This document shows, piece after piece, positions 1-7,931 of a stretch of DNA of 64,000 bases (positions within the stretch are counted from its first letter, which is position 1; each line of letters opens with the position of its first letter). The translations under genes and the position numbers were made by a program. The stretch comes from Lamprobacter modestohalophilus (GTDB lineage: Bacteria > Pseudomonadota > Gammaproteobacteria > Chromatiales > Chromatiaceae). The DNA lies in the NCBI RefSeq assembly GCF_016583905.1, contig NZ_NRRY01000016.1, positions 1-64,000 of the forward strand. Reading direction: 5' to 3'. The notes under the pieces are model-generated. The model saw only the letters and a program-made list of their open reading frames with translations. It did not search any database and was not told where the DNA came from.

Positions 1-33
1 CGTGATGGCCCGGTCTTTGTGAGTCTCTGTCAT
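1..33 (-). CDS. Start of an unidentified minus-strand gene running off the window
   Basis: An ATG at 33 opens a frame beginning MTETHKDRAIT that continues past the left edge. Eleven codons are too few to identify it. Its position after a non-coding stretch that interrupts doc makes a transposase the first guess. Low confidence. Confidence 0.22.
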   Translation of the reverse strand, partial: MTETHKDRAIT

Positions 34-217
34 TGGTCTGCTCCGCTACCTTGGTTGACGATGGGTTCTCATCATCGCTTATTGTGCCCGCTCGGGGTGT
101 GTTGGAGGAGCGGGGCGGACCATTCCATTACTGTAGGCTGCGAACACGGAGCCGATGTTACTGGAATCCGATCCTGCTGGGCGGACGTAGGTAGCCTTGA
201 TGATGTGCTGAACCACC
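1..217 (-). mobile_element. Possible left end of an inserted element (IS110-like candidate) interrupting doc
   Basis: The doc reading frame stops matching its family at about position 217. From there to the window edge the minus strand shows no continuous gene until an ATG at 33. The roughly 184 bases between the break and that ATG are about the length of the non-coding leader that carries the bridge RNA in IS110-family elements. This is inference from layout only: no transposase domain is visible because the window ends. Another insertion, or a simple deletion, would explain the break equally well. Confidence 0.28.
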
Positions 218-334
218 GGGCTGGCTGACGGCGGACTCGAGGGCGCCGGCGTCGCGGAGTCCGTCGGCGCCGCCCGATGTCGCGATCAGGCGCTGCTGTA
301 GGACGAGCACCTCGGCAAGCGCGAGAAAGCGCAT
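158..334 (-). pseudogene. doc: Truncated Doc/Fic-type toxin of a toxin-antitoxin pair
   Basis: The frame starts at an ATG that shares one base with the antitoxin stop (TGATG), the usual coupled layout of such pairs. It reads MRFLALAEVLVLQQRLIATS, then GGADGLRDAGALESAVSQP, which is the conserved N-terminus of death-on-curing toxins. These toxins bear a Fic fold and phosphorylate EF-Tu. After residue 39 the sequence changes to unrelated residues and stops at residue 58. The HPFxDGNKR catalytic motif, which lies in the second half of a toxin of about 125 residues, is missing. The product should be inactive. The break at about position 217 fits an insertion or rearrangement. Confidence 0.7.
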
Positions 335-531
335 CAAGCGAGTCGGCGATAGAGTTCGCGATTCTTCGCCAACACGTAATCCGTGGCCTCGTCGATGTTG
401 GTGCCAGGCTGCTTCAGGAGTTGATCGATGAACTCGACCAGCAGTTGCTCTGGCTCGCGCCCAACACTGCGCGCCCGCTCTCGGAACGCCTGTGCTTTGG
501 TGTCGTCTAGATCCAGCGTCATTGTGGTCAT
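334..531 (-). CDS. Antitoxin of a Doc-type toxin-antitoxin module
   Basis: This 65-residue protein has an N-terminal beta-like stretch (MTTMTLDLDD), a charged helix, and a C-terminal segment ending VLAKNRELYRRLA. That ending is typical of small antitoxins encoded directly before doc genes. GAGAGG lies just upstream of the ATG. The stop codon overlaps the toxin start by one base, so the two were translationally coupled. In intact pairs the antitoxin binds the toxin and represses its own promoter. Because the toxin is truncated, this copy is probably an orphan. The family is assigned from context and general appearance. Confidence 0.7.
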   Translation of the reverse strand: MTTMTLDLDDTKAQAFRERARSVGREPEQLLVEFIDQLLKQPGTNIDEATDYVLAKNRELYRRLA

Positions 532-587
532 CTTGAACCTCTCATCTGGGCGGCGATCAGTCGTTTCGGTTTCTGCTTGGGAGTGAG

Positions 588-1169
588 TTAGACAGGCTCA
601 GCAAGGGCCTTGTTGATGAACCGCGCCAAGATGTCGGCATAGTCGTCGGTATTGGCGAGTTCATGCCCACCACGTGGCAACTTGACGAACTGGCTCTTGC
701 CCGAGAAGCGCCAAGTGTCTTGTGGATCGACCACCTCATCGTCTTTGGCACAGAGGATCAGGCCGGGGACCTCGCTGTTGAGCCATTGGTCTTCAAAGGG
801 CAGGTATTGGTTGGCCTGATCAAGCGTCCACTCGAAGCTGGCCTCAACATCGAAGCGTTGCAGTGTGCCGGTGTTCTGCGACAAGGTTTGCGAGGGATGC
901 AGCGCCGGATTCAGCGCGATCCAGGGGCGTTCTAGGCGACAGCCGAGATGTCGCGCCCAGAAGCCGCCTAGACTGGTGCCGACGAACAGATCCGGCAGTG
1001 GCGCCTGTTGCGTCAGTTGGTGAAAGGCGTGCAGGTAATCCGCTGGCCGATAACGGCCCTCGGTGCTGAGGCACTGCACCTGATGTCCAAGCCCGCGCAG
1101 CAGCGCGACCTTTGGGCTATTCGGCTTCGGGCCGCTGGCAAAGCCATGCAGATAAAGGATGTTGGCCAT
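588..1169 (-). CDS. yqiA: YqiA/YcfP-family alpha/beta-fold esterase
   Basis: The 193 residues match the small YqiA-type hydrolases in length and layout. The N-terminus reads ILYLHGFASGPKPNSPK. The nucleophile elbow is GTSLGG near residue 65, with the catalytic serine. An aspartate in LILCAKDDEVVD near residue 140 and a histidine in RGGHEL near residue 168 would complete the triad. Family members hydrolyse short acyl esters; the natural substrate is unknown. GGAGATCACC precedes the ATG. The gene lies 48 bases downstream of an unknown co-directional gene and may be transcribed with it. Confidence 0.85.
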   Translation of the reverse strand: MANILYLHGFASGPKPNSPKVALLRGLGHQVQCLSTEGRYRPADYLHAFHQLTQQAPLPDLFVGTSLGGFWARHLGCRLERPWIALNPALHPSQTLSQNTGTLQRFDVEASFEWTLDQANQYLPFEDQWLNSEVPGLILCAKDDEVVDPQDTWRFSGKSQFVKLPRGGHELANTDDYADILARFINKALAEPV

Positions 1170-1217
1170 GGTGATCTCCGGTTGCGTGAGGAGTGGGCTG
1201 AGCAGGACGGCAGATGA

Positions 1218-1658
1218 TCAGGCCGTATCAGAATCCCAGGGCTCGAAGCGACGCCCATCGACATGAAAAGCGACGAAGTCCCCGCGGTGGGGATCGCGGT
1301 TCCAGAACAGCCCGATCACCAGGCTCAGCGGCTCGCGGAAATAAGTGCTGCCGCTCTCCTCCTCGCCGTCATAGATCGGCGGGTCGAGCACCTCCAGCAC
1401 CACGGCTGGGGTGCCATAAGCCGGCGCGCGCCGATTGCGCAGCCCGGGCTTCCAGCACACCAGTTCGCTAGGCTGGAACGCATGGGTCATGTTGAGGGCG
1501 GCATAGCGCTCTAGGAGCACGGTCCCGAGATCGCCGTCGAGCTCATGCAGGAGGGCATCCAGTGACTCATCTTGCAGCAGACTGTGTGAGGCGTCTTCGT
1601 TGAGGCCGATGCGATTGAGCAGTTCGCGGGAGGAGAGCGGGCGATCGGGTCGTGACAT
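1218..1658 (-). CDS. Conserved-looking protein of unknown function (146 aa)
   Basis: I do not recognise a named family. The protein is acidic and soluble, with no signal peptide or membrane segment. The first 60 residues look helical and leucine-rich. The rest has beta character with many prolines and aromatics (YGTPAVVLEVLDPPIYDG, GLFWNRDPHRGDFVAFHVDG), ending in a short acidic tail. It sits 48 bases before the YqiA-like gene on the same strand. Normal codon use and the absence of internal stops support a real gene. Confidence 0.7.
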   Translation of the reverse strand: MSRPDRPLSSRELLNRIGLNEDASHSLLQDESLDALLHELDGDLGTVLLERYAALNMTHAFQPSELVCWKPGLRNRRAPAYGTPAVVLEVLDPPIYDGEEESGSTYFREPLSLVIGLFWNRDPHRGDFVAFHVDGRRFEPWDSDTA

Positions 1659-1862
1659 GGGCGGTACCTCGGTCAGTCGGTGAAGGGTCTATTAAACCCC
1701 AACCATACGACATGGACTGTCCGACCCCGGGAAGGGCGAGAATAAGGACTCAAGGAGTGTGACGAGAGGGGGCCTGGGTCGATTTGATGTCCGCCAGCAT
1801 GCTGCATACTGATGATTGCCGATGTCCCCGCCGGACTGAAGGCTTGAGATGCCGAGCCGCGG

Positions 1863-3284
1863 CTAACGCGCTAAGCGCGCAAGGCGCGACTGGTAGCGCC
1901 GCATCACCAGCCGATGGGCGACAGCCTGGGTGAGGATGTAGAGGTACCAGGGGATGGCTGGGGCGTAATCATGGATCGCGGTCATGGTGTAGCGCCCATC
2001 GAGCAGGGTCTGGAACTCGAACCGGGCGCGACCCTCGCCGGGGCGGGCGAGCAGGCCGCCGGCGATCTCGTAGATTTGACGCTCTGGCGTGCTCTCTCTG
2101 GTCATGTGCCGCAGCCTGAGCATCCGCAGGCGCGGCAGCCGCGACCAGACCTCGACATGGCCGTCGTCGTCGACCTGGCTTCGCACCAATGGCCAGCAGC
2201 AGTCGCCGAGCCAGCGGAAATAGTTGCCGGCGAGCCAGGCGGCGTCCTGGCCAGGCGGTTGGATGGCGCGCTGGATCGAGCGCACCAGGGATTGCTCGCG
2301 CATGACCTCGCGATCCTGCTCCTTGAGGCGTTGCCGAGGGCTCGGCAGCAGGCGCCTAGTGGCTGGGTCAATACTGGCCTCGAGCGCGGCGCGAAAGCCC
2401 AACGCTTGCGGCTCGATGGCCTGTTGCACCGGGTTGTCGCGCATCCGCGTATCCTGCGGCAAGCTCTCGACGATGGCGCCGACCATGGCTGCCGGTGCGC
2501 CGCTGATCGCGCGCGCCGTCAGCGACGCGAGCCCGACCGGCAGCACCGGCACCTTGACGAAGCGCCGTCGCAGGCCGAGTGCAGCGGCGGTCTCGCGCAG
2601 CATCGCCTCGTAACTGAGCGACTCAGCGCCGCCGATGTCGAAGGCGCCACGAAATCGCTCGGGCTGTCCGAGGCAGTGGAGGATGGCTCGCAGCAGGTCG
2701 GAGAGTGCGATTGGGCGGGTTACGGAGCCAGCCGCAGGTGGCAACAGCAACAGGGGCAAGCGCCGCACCAGGTCGAGCAGCAGCCGGGGGCCGGTACCGC
2801 CGGGACCCATCACCAGACTGGCGCGAAGTGCCGTGACCGGCGTACCCCTGGAGCCCAGCACCATCTCGACCTCGCGCCGACTCCAGAGCAGCGGCGAGAA
2901 GCGGAAGCTCTCCGGCATCACGCCGCTAACGAAGACGATCTGCTTGACGCCGTTGGCGGCGGCTGCGCGGGCGAAGTTGTCGGCCAGAACCAGATCCATG
3001 TCTCGCGGGCTTGCCTGAGTCAGGCGGGAGGAGGGGGCGAGGGAGTGCACCAGATAGACCGCATAGTCGATGTCGGCAAGCCCGTCGACCAGTGCGCTCG
3101 AGCAGAACAGGTCGCACTGCCGCCACTGGATGAGCCCTGCTGGATCGGGCGTTTGCGCTCGCGCCGGCGAGCGCGTCAGGGCGATGACCTCGAAACGCTC
3201 GGCGAGCAGTGGACAGAGGGCGGTGCCGATAAAGCCGCTGGCGCCGGCGATGGCGATGCGGGGTCGCGCGGGGTGATCGGTCAT
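1863..3284 (-). CDS. Atypical SDR, NAD(P)-binding epimerase/dehydrogenase-like protein
   Basis: The N-terminus carries a Rossmann motif, IAIAGASGFIGTALCPLL, typical of atypical and extended SDRs in which NAD(P) binds at GxSGFIG. Further SDR-like segments follow: YLVHSLAP, IVFVSGVMPE, and GGAESLSYEAML near residue 240. The last 150 residues form an extra domain with aromatic and arginine-rich stretches (AIPWYLYILTQAVAHRLVMR), perhaps a membrane-associated helix. Substrate unknown. The ATG at 3284 places the Rossmann motif at residue 9, as usual. The frame stays open upstream to 3365, and no good ribosome-binding site marks either start. Confidence 0.75.
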   Translation of the reverse strand: MTDHPARPRIAIAGASGFIGTALCPLLAERFEVIALTRSPARAQTPDPAGLIQWRQCDLFCSSALVDGLADIDYAVYLVHSLAPSSRLTQASPRDMDLVLADNFARAAAANGVKQIVFVSGVMPESFRFSPLLWSRREVEMVLGSRGTPVTALRASLVMGPGGTGPRLLLDLVRRLPLLLLPPAAGSVTRPIALSDLLRAILHCLGQPERFRGAFDIGGAESLSYEAMLRETAAALGLRRRFVKVPVLPVGLASLTARAISGAPAAMVGAIVESLPQDTRMRDNPVQQAIEPQALGFRAALEASIDPATRRLLPSPRQRLKEQDREVMREQSLVRSIQRAIQPPGQDAAWLAGNYFRWLGDCCWPLVRSQVDDDGHVEVWSRLPRLRMLRLRHMTRESTPERQIYEIAGGLLARPGEGRARFEFQTLLDGRYTMTAIHDYAPAIPWYLYILTQAVAHRLVMRRYQSRLARLAR

Positions 3285-3556
3285 GAAGGAGGCAGGTGCA
3301 TTAGCGTCGTTGGCGCTCAGGTGTGCGCGGATGAGTGCCATTTTAGCGCGATCAAGGCCGAGCATCGGCCCAACGAAGGGGCATTGGCTCGGCGACAGAA
3401 GCGGCGTCGCGTTCGATCAGAGCCCCGTCTGTCGGCTGAGGAGCTGAGTGGAGCTTGAAAACGGCGTTCGACTCGCAAACTCATGGGCTGGCGACGCCGT
3501 GCTCGGATGGCTCGCATCTGCAAGAACCTAGGTCAGCTAGTAACGGAGACCCGTCG

Positions 3557-4075
3557 ATGATTTCTAACGAGATGGCCTCGCGCATCAACGCGCAGATCAA
3601 CCGAGAGCTGTTCTCAGCCTATTTCTATCTTGGTCTGTCGGCCCAGGCCGAAAGCAGTAATCTGAACGGTACGGCAGCCTGGTTCATGGCGAAGCATGGC
3701 GAGGAGATGACCCATGCGTTGAAGATGTACCGCTACCTGCTCGATCAGGATGCCACCGTGAAGCTCGAGGCGGTCTCAGCGCCGCCGGCACAGACCGCTG
3801 GGATCATGGATATGTTCGAGCGCACGCTGAGTCATGAGCGCAGCGTCACCGGCGCGATCAACGACCTCGTCGATCATGCTGCGCACGAGAAGGATCATGC
3901 GACGCATATCTTCTTGCAATGGTTCGTGACCGAGCAGATTGAAGAGGAGGCGACCGTTAACGATATCTTGGGCCGCCTGCGGTTGTTTGGCGACCAAGGG
4001 CAGGGGCTGCTGATGATCGACAATGAGCTTGCGGCCGCGGCCAAGAAGATTAGTGCGACCGCGCCGGCGGCCTGA
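3557..4075 (+). CDS. ftnA: Bacterial non-haem ferritin (FtnA type)
   Basis: The protein has 172 residues and the four-helix ferritin layout. Ferroxidase ligands are recognisable in RELFSAYFYL (Glu near residue 16), in KHGEEMTHALKMYRYL (Glu and His near residues 49-53), and in HIFLQWFVTEQIEEE (Glu near residues 126-130). The protein oxidises Fe(II) and stores Fe(III) in a 24-subunit shell in the cytoplasm. The start at 3557 follows GGAG at a normal distance. The open frame extends 34 codons upstream, but that part does not resemble ferritin. Confidence 0.9.
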   Translation: MISNEMASRINAQINRELFSAYFYLGLSAQAESSNLNGTAAWFMAKHGEEMTHALKMYRYLLDQDATVKLEAVSAPPAQTAGIMDMFERTLSHERSVTGAINDLVDHAAHEKDHATHIFLQWFVTEQIEEEATVNDILGRLRLFGDQGQGLLMIDNELAAAAKKISATAPAA

Positions 4076-4099
4076 TCCCTCAACACTCAGGCGCCGATC

Positions 4100-4933
4100 A
4101 TGCCCAAGAAAAACGGTAAGTGCTGCAAGAAGTATAAAGAGGGTAAGCGCTGCAAGAACTGCCCCAAAAAGGTCGGTAATCTCAGTTCCGTCTTGTTGGT
4201 CTTGCTTGCCTCGGTCTTCACAGCAGTGCCAGTCGCAGCGGCAACGGGCGATGCGACAGATGATTGGCCGGAGGACTGGCCCGACGAGTTTGACCTCGCT
4301 TCGCGAGTCGCTTTGGTTAACGAGGGTGAGCTGGAGTTCATCCCGTCGGCGGCGGCCGACGGCGCCCACTATCATCGCAACCGGATTGCGATCACCGAGG
4401 CTAGCCTAGATCTCGGTTGGGTCGAGCTGACCCAATGTCACGAGAACATCGACCCAGTGCATGCTGCGCAGATTCTGTTTAGGGTTGACGGCATTCGCGA
4501 TCTCGCCATCGAGCGCAGTCGCAATATCGGCCGCGCCTGGGTCGAAGGTCATAGCGTGCAGCTCGAGGATGTTGGCACCGACGCGGAGCTCTGTATCCGG
4601 GCTCAGAGTCGTGCCCTACAGTCGCTTGGGGATGGGCTGTTCAGACTCCGAAATGGCCCTTACATGCGCCGATTCTTGGATGGCTACTATCCAATGCGCG
4701 TTGCGCTGAGTATCGACTATCCCGGCCAGCGTCTGCGCCTGGTCGGGCAGACCCCGGAGAATCAGGCGGGTTTCAGCGTCGATCGTACCCCGAACAGGCT
4801 TCAGGTGGATGCCACCTTTGAAGGGCGGCTCATCACCTGTTTCGATTTCTGTGAGCGTGACGACGACACCTGTGGTGGCATGGCCCCGGCCTGCATCCCG
4901 CAGGTTGACCCTCCATCGACCGGCGCTCATTGA
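4100..4933 (+). CDS. Unknown exported protein with a Lys/Cys-rich N-terminal tail
   Basis: The first 24 residues are unusually rich in lysine and cysteine (MPKKNGKCCKKYKEGKRC, then KNCPKK). A hydrophobic segment ending in an AVPVAAA signal-cleavage-like site follows at about residues 28-48. The remaining 225 residues are acidic, beta-rich and contain several cysteines, suggesting an envelope protein. The N-terminal tail is longer and more cysteine-rich than an ordinary signal peptide n-region. The gene starts 24 bases after ferritin and its stop overlaps the DUF599 start by one base, so the three may form an operon. I do not recognise the family. Confidence 0.75.
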   Translation: MPKKNGKCCKKYKEGKRCKNCPKKVGNLSSVLLVLLASVFTAVPVAAATGDATDDWPEDWPDEFDLASRVALVNEGELEFIPSAAADGAHYHRNRIAITEASLDLGWVELTQCHENIDPVHAAQILFRVDGIRDLAIERSRNIGRAWVEGHSVQLEDVGTDAELCIRAQSRALQSLGDGLFRLRNGPYMRRFLDGYYPMRVALSIDYPGQRLRLVGQTPENQAGFSVDRTPNRLQVDATFEGRLITCFDFCERDDDTCGGMAPACIPQVDPPSTGAH

Positions 4934-5592
4934 TGCTGATCACTTACTCGGACTTGACCCTCGAGCTGGCGTTGTCGGGCTCTGCGGGGGGCTTGCTGAT
5001 CGGCTATCACCTGATCCACTTGCTGGAGGTTCGCTATTGGCCGGCAAGGACGTCACTCGGCCGGAATAATCGTGCTCGGGCTCGCTGGGCCTCGAACGTC
5101 ATGGCGCGTGGGGCTGACATCCTGGCGGTGCAGACGCTGCGCAACTGGACCATGGCGGCCACCTTCTTGGCCTCGACTGCGATTGTGATCGGACTCGGAA
5201 TTCTCAGCTTTGCCCTGACCTATGAGGGCCTTGATCAGCTCAATAACATCTTCCACATTGCCGGTATTCGCAGCCATAAACTGGCGGTGATTAAGGCCTT
5301 GCTGGTCGTGCTCGTCTTCCTGATCGCCTTCGTCAGCTTCTCGCTTTGCGTGCGCTTCTATAATCACGCTGCTTTCTTGCTCAACCTGCCACGCGACGAC
5401 CAAGAATTGCCACTCGACTCCGATGCCGCGATTCGTGCGCTCAGTCGCGGGGCGAGTGCCTACAACCTTGGGATGCGCTGCTACTACGTCGCGATCCCGC
5501 TAGCGCTATGGCTACTCGGGCCAATCTGGTTCTTGGCCGGCGCACTCGTGATGACGATGCTGATCTACCGGCTCGATCACGGACTCGGCTGA
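4933..5592 (+). CDS. DUF599-family integral membrane protein
   Basis: The 219-residue protein has four to five hydrophobic segments (about residues 12-28, 75-98, 118-142, 183-216). It carries the DUF599 signature near the C-terminus, RALSRGASAYNLGMRCYYVA, followed by IPLALWLLGPIW. The family sits in the inner membrane and its function is unknown. The ATG at 4933 shares one base with the stop of the preceding gene (TGATG), implying translational coupling. A TTG three bases earlier is a less likely start. Confidence 0.85.
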   Translation: MLITYSDLTLELALSGSAGGLLIGYHLIHLLEVRYWPARTSLGRNNRARARWASNVMARGADILAVQTLRNWTMAATFLASTAIVIGLGILSFALTYEGLDQLNNIFHIAGIRSHKLAVIKALLVVLVFLIAFVSFSLCVRFYNHAAFLLNLPRDDQELPLDSDAAIRALSRGASAYNLGMRCYYVAIPLALWLLGPIWFLAGALVMTMLIYRLDHGLG

Positions 5593-5739
5593 TCTGGCTC
5601 TTTCTTCCTTTGCGCCTCTGCGTCTCTGCGCGAGCCTCTTCTTGCCAGGTCACAACATCACGCAACCTCATGTCGAGGCCGACCCCTGGCTCGCTGAGAG
5701 ACGTCGGCTGCGACTTATTGAGCATCTGTGCCCGGCGCC

Positions 5740-5880
5740 TTAGGCTAGGACCTCTTGGGTCACGAACAGGTAGCCGATGGAGACCGTGAGCACAACGACG
5801 GCAAAGTAAGGCATCAGAATACAGACGCCGGGAAGGTCGTTGCAGTGGCGACTCAGTCGGCAAAGTTTGCAGTTCTTCAC
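5740..5880 (-). CDS. Small Cys-rich single-pass membrane protein (46 aa)
   Basis: A GTG at 5880, preceded by GAGGAG eleven bases upstream, opens a 46-codon frame ending in TAA. The N-terminal half, KNCKLCRLSRHCNDLPGVC, holds four cysteines spaced C-x2-C-x5-C-x6-C, which could bind a metal or Fe-S cluster. The second half is one hydrophobic helix (LMPYFAVVVLTVSIGYLF) ending TQEVLA. This ordered soluble-then-membrane design, the ribosome-binding site and the AT-rich DNA upstream argue for a real gene. I do not know a function. It stands alone between the DUF599 gene and galU. Confidence 0.6.
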   Translation of the reverse strand: MKNCKLCRLSRHCNDLPGVCILMPYFAVVVLTVSIGYLFVTQEVLA

Positions 5881-6110
5881 TGGTACATCATCTCCTCGTC
5901 ATCGCTGGCGATTGCCGTACGGGTACCGGTCGACTTGACCTCGACAAGTATCCTACTAATCGCCTAGGTATTGGCAATCAAAAATATTTTATCGCCCATG
6001 AAATTTTACTTCGGTTCCAGGCGATTGATGTTCCAGTCATGACGCTCGATGTTTCAGGCTCGAAGGCGCCGAAGCCCCCGTTTGGCGCCCTCTGGCTGGT
6101 TATGGGTGCT

Positions 6111-6983
6111 TCATAGCGCCAGCGATTTCAGATAAGTGCGGAACGTATCGCCAAGCTCTGGGTGTTTTAGGGCGAGTTCGACGGTCGCCTCAAGGTAGCC
6201 TTCTTTGCTGCCGCAGTCGTAGCGCTTGCCTTCGAACGGATGGGCAATCACGGTCTCTTCTTCAAGCAGTGCCGCAATCGCATCGGTCAGCTGGATCTCG
6301 CCGCCGGCGCCAGCCTGGGTCTGTTCGAGCTTGTCGAAGATCGCTGGTGTGAGGAGATAGCGGCCGACGACGGCGAGGTTCGAAGGGGCATCTTCGGGCC
6401 TCGGCTTCTCCACGATCGAGGTCACCCGTAGGGTGCCGTCGGCCTGTTCTTCCGTTTCGACGATACCGTATTTGTGGGTCTCATTGGGCGGCACTTCTTC
6501 GACACTGAGGATGCTTGCACCAGTGCGTTCGTGCAGTTCGGCCATCTGTTCGCAAACGCCCTTAGCGGCATTGTCGATGAGGTCGTCGGCAAGCAGGATC
6601 GCGAACGGCTCATTGCCGACCACCGGCTTGGCGCAGAGCACCGCGTGTCCGAGCCCGAGGGCTTCCGCCTGACGCAGATAGATGCAGCTGACGTGCTCTG
6701 GCAGGATGGTACGGACGATATTGAGTAGCTTGTCCTTGCCGGCCGACTCGAGCTCGGACTCGAGCTCGGGTGACTTGTCGAAATGATCCTCGATCGAGCG
6801 TTTGTGACGGCCGGTGACGAACACCAGCTGCGTCGCTCCGGCCTGTTCGGCCTCCTCGGCGGCATACTGAATGAGTGGTTTGTCGACGATGGGCAGCATC
6901 TCTTTCGGGCTGGCCTTGGTCACCGGGAGGAAGCGCGTACCGAGGCCGGCGACGGGGAAGACAGCTTTATTGATCTTGGCCAT
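6111..6983 (-). CDS. galU: UTP--glucose-1-phosphate uridylyltransferase
   Basis: This 290-residue protein is the usual length of bacterial GalU. The N-terminal nucleotide-binding motif [18 protein letters not shown] lies at about residues 14-31, followed by [13 protein letters not shown]. Later motifs typical of the family are [36 protein letters not shown] and [13 protein letters not shown]. The enzyme makes UDP-glucose from UTP and glucose-1-phosphate for polysaccharide and LPS synthesis in the cytoplasm. It follows lapB and pyrF on the same strand, 105 bases after pyrF. Confidence 0.96.
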   Translation of the reverse strand: MAKINKAVFPVAGLGTRFLPVTKASPKEMLPIVDKPLIQYAAEEAEQAGATQLVFVTGRHKRSIEDHFDKSPELESELESAGKDKLLNIVRTILPEHVSCIYLRQAEALGLGHAVLCAKPVVGNEPFAILLADDLIDNAAKGVCEQMAELHERTGASILSVEEVPPNETHKYGIVETEEQADGTLRVTSIVEKPRPEDAPSNLAVVGRYLLTPAIFDKLEQTQAGAGGEIQLTDAIAALLEEETVIAHPFEGKRYDCGSKEGYLEATVELALKHPELGDTFRTYLKSLAL

Positions 6984-7088
6984 GAGGGCTCCTGTCGTAG
7001 GGTTAGTGACTGTGAAACAAGCGCTGCATCCTTTGCGGTGGCGGGATGCGACGTGCCGTAGCCTGCGCTCGCAGCTCCAGCGCTGATG

Positions 7089-7811
7089 TCAGCCTGGGGC
7101 AAGAAGGGGTGCCGCAAGCTCGTCTTGTATCGCGAGCAGGGCGGCCATGGGATCATCCGCGGCGGTGATGGGGCGCCCGATGACCAGATGATCGGCGCCG
7201 GCAGCAATGGCCTGGCTGGGGCTCATGATGCGCTTCTGGTCGCCGCTGATCGCCTGGACCGGGCGCACGCCGGGTGTGACGAGCAGAGACTGCGGGCCGA
7301 GCGTCTGGCGCAGTGCCGCGGCTTCGAGTGGTGAGCAGACGACGCCATCGAGGCCCGCTTGGGCGCTGAGTGCAGCGAGGCGTTCGACCCGTTCGAGGGT
7401 GGTGCCGGGGCAGCCGATATCGGCGAGGTCGTTGTGATCAAGGCTGGTCAGCAGGGTGACGGCGATGAGTAAGGGTGGCTTCTGCGCACGCTCGAGACGT
7501 TCACGCGCGGCCTGCATCATGGCGAGACCGCCGGAGGCGTGGACGTTCAGCATCCAGACCCCGAGTGCGGCGGCGGCGGCGCAAGCGCCGGCGACGGTGT
7601 TCGGGATGTCGTGGAACTTGAGATCGAGAAAGACATCGAAGCCGCGCCCGACCAGCTGTTCCACCACGGCCGGGCCGGCGCTGGTGAACAGCTCCTTGCC
7701 GACCTTGACTCGGCAGTGTTGCGGGTCGAGCTGGTCGGCGAGCGCGATGGCTGCGGCGGCGGAGGCGTAGTCGAGGGCGACGATGATGCGGGTGTCTGCA
7801 AGGGCTGGCAT
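7089..7811 (-). CDS. pyrF: Orotidine 5'-phosphate decarboxylase
   Basis: The 240-residue protein has the ordinary length of the family. The catalytic Lys-Asp array is visible in [13 protein letters not shown] near residue 60, preceded by [12 protein letters not shown]. The phosphate-binding C-terminal part reads LLVTPGVRP and later [11 protein letters not shown]. The enzyme decarboxylates OMP to UMP, the last step of pyrimidine biosynthesis. It lies downstream of lapB, a conserved pairing in gammaproteobacteria. Confidence 0.96.
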   Translation of the reverse strand: MPALADTRIIVALDYASAAAAIALADQLDPQHCRVKVGKELFTSAGPAVVEQLVGRGFDVFLDLKFHDIPNTVAGACAAAAALGVWMLNVHASGGLAMMQAARERLERAQKPPLLIAVTLLTSLDHNDLADIGCPGTTLERVERLAALSAQAGLDGVVCSPLEAAALRQTLGPQSLLVTPGVRPVQAISGDQKRIMSPSQAIAAGADHLVIGRPITAADDPMAALLAIQDELAAPLLAPG

Positions 7812-7867
7812 CGGTGATCCGTTGGGTCGCGTGCGTTGGCGTGATCGGTGTCTGTTGCGGCTGACGG

Positions 7868-7931
7868 GTTAACGTGAATCGCGCGCAATTCATTTACCGG
7901 GGTTGCGCGGCGCCAAGAGCGTTAGGTTAAC
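7868..7931. repeat. Dispersed repeat, copy 1 (between lapB and pyrF)
   Basis: A segment of about 64 bases is bounded by GTTAAC at both ends. It contains TGAATC-N6-AATTCA (7875-7892), followed by a GC-rich block and GCGTTAGG. Similar sequences occur at 46781-46850 and 62317-62364. The lapB stop codon lies inside the element's edge. It is a short interspersed repeat of unknown mobility. Confidence 0.6.

Noticed and set aside
1914-3458. 514-residue open frame on the plus strand
   Set aside because: It lies opposite the SDR gene. It has no recognisable motif and an odd composition (many Ala, Arg, Gln), as expected for the reverse strand of a GC-rich gene.
5601-5640. CTCTGCGTCTCTGCGCGAG-type sequence
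   Set aside because: It resembles a motif I have seen in many unrelated bacterial genomes, but a single occurrence here does not support calling an element.
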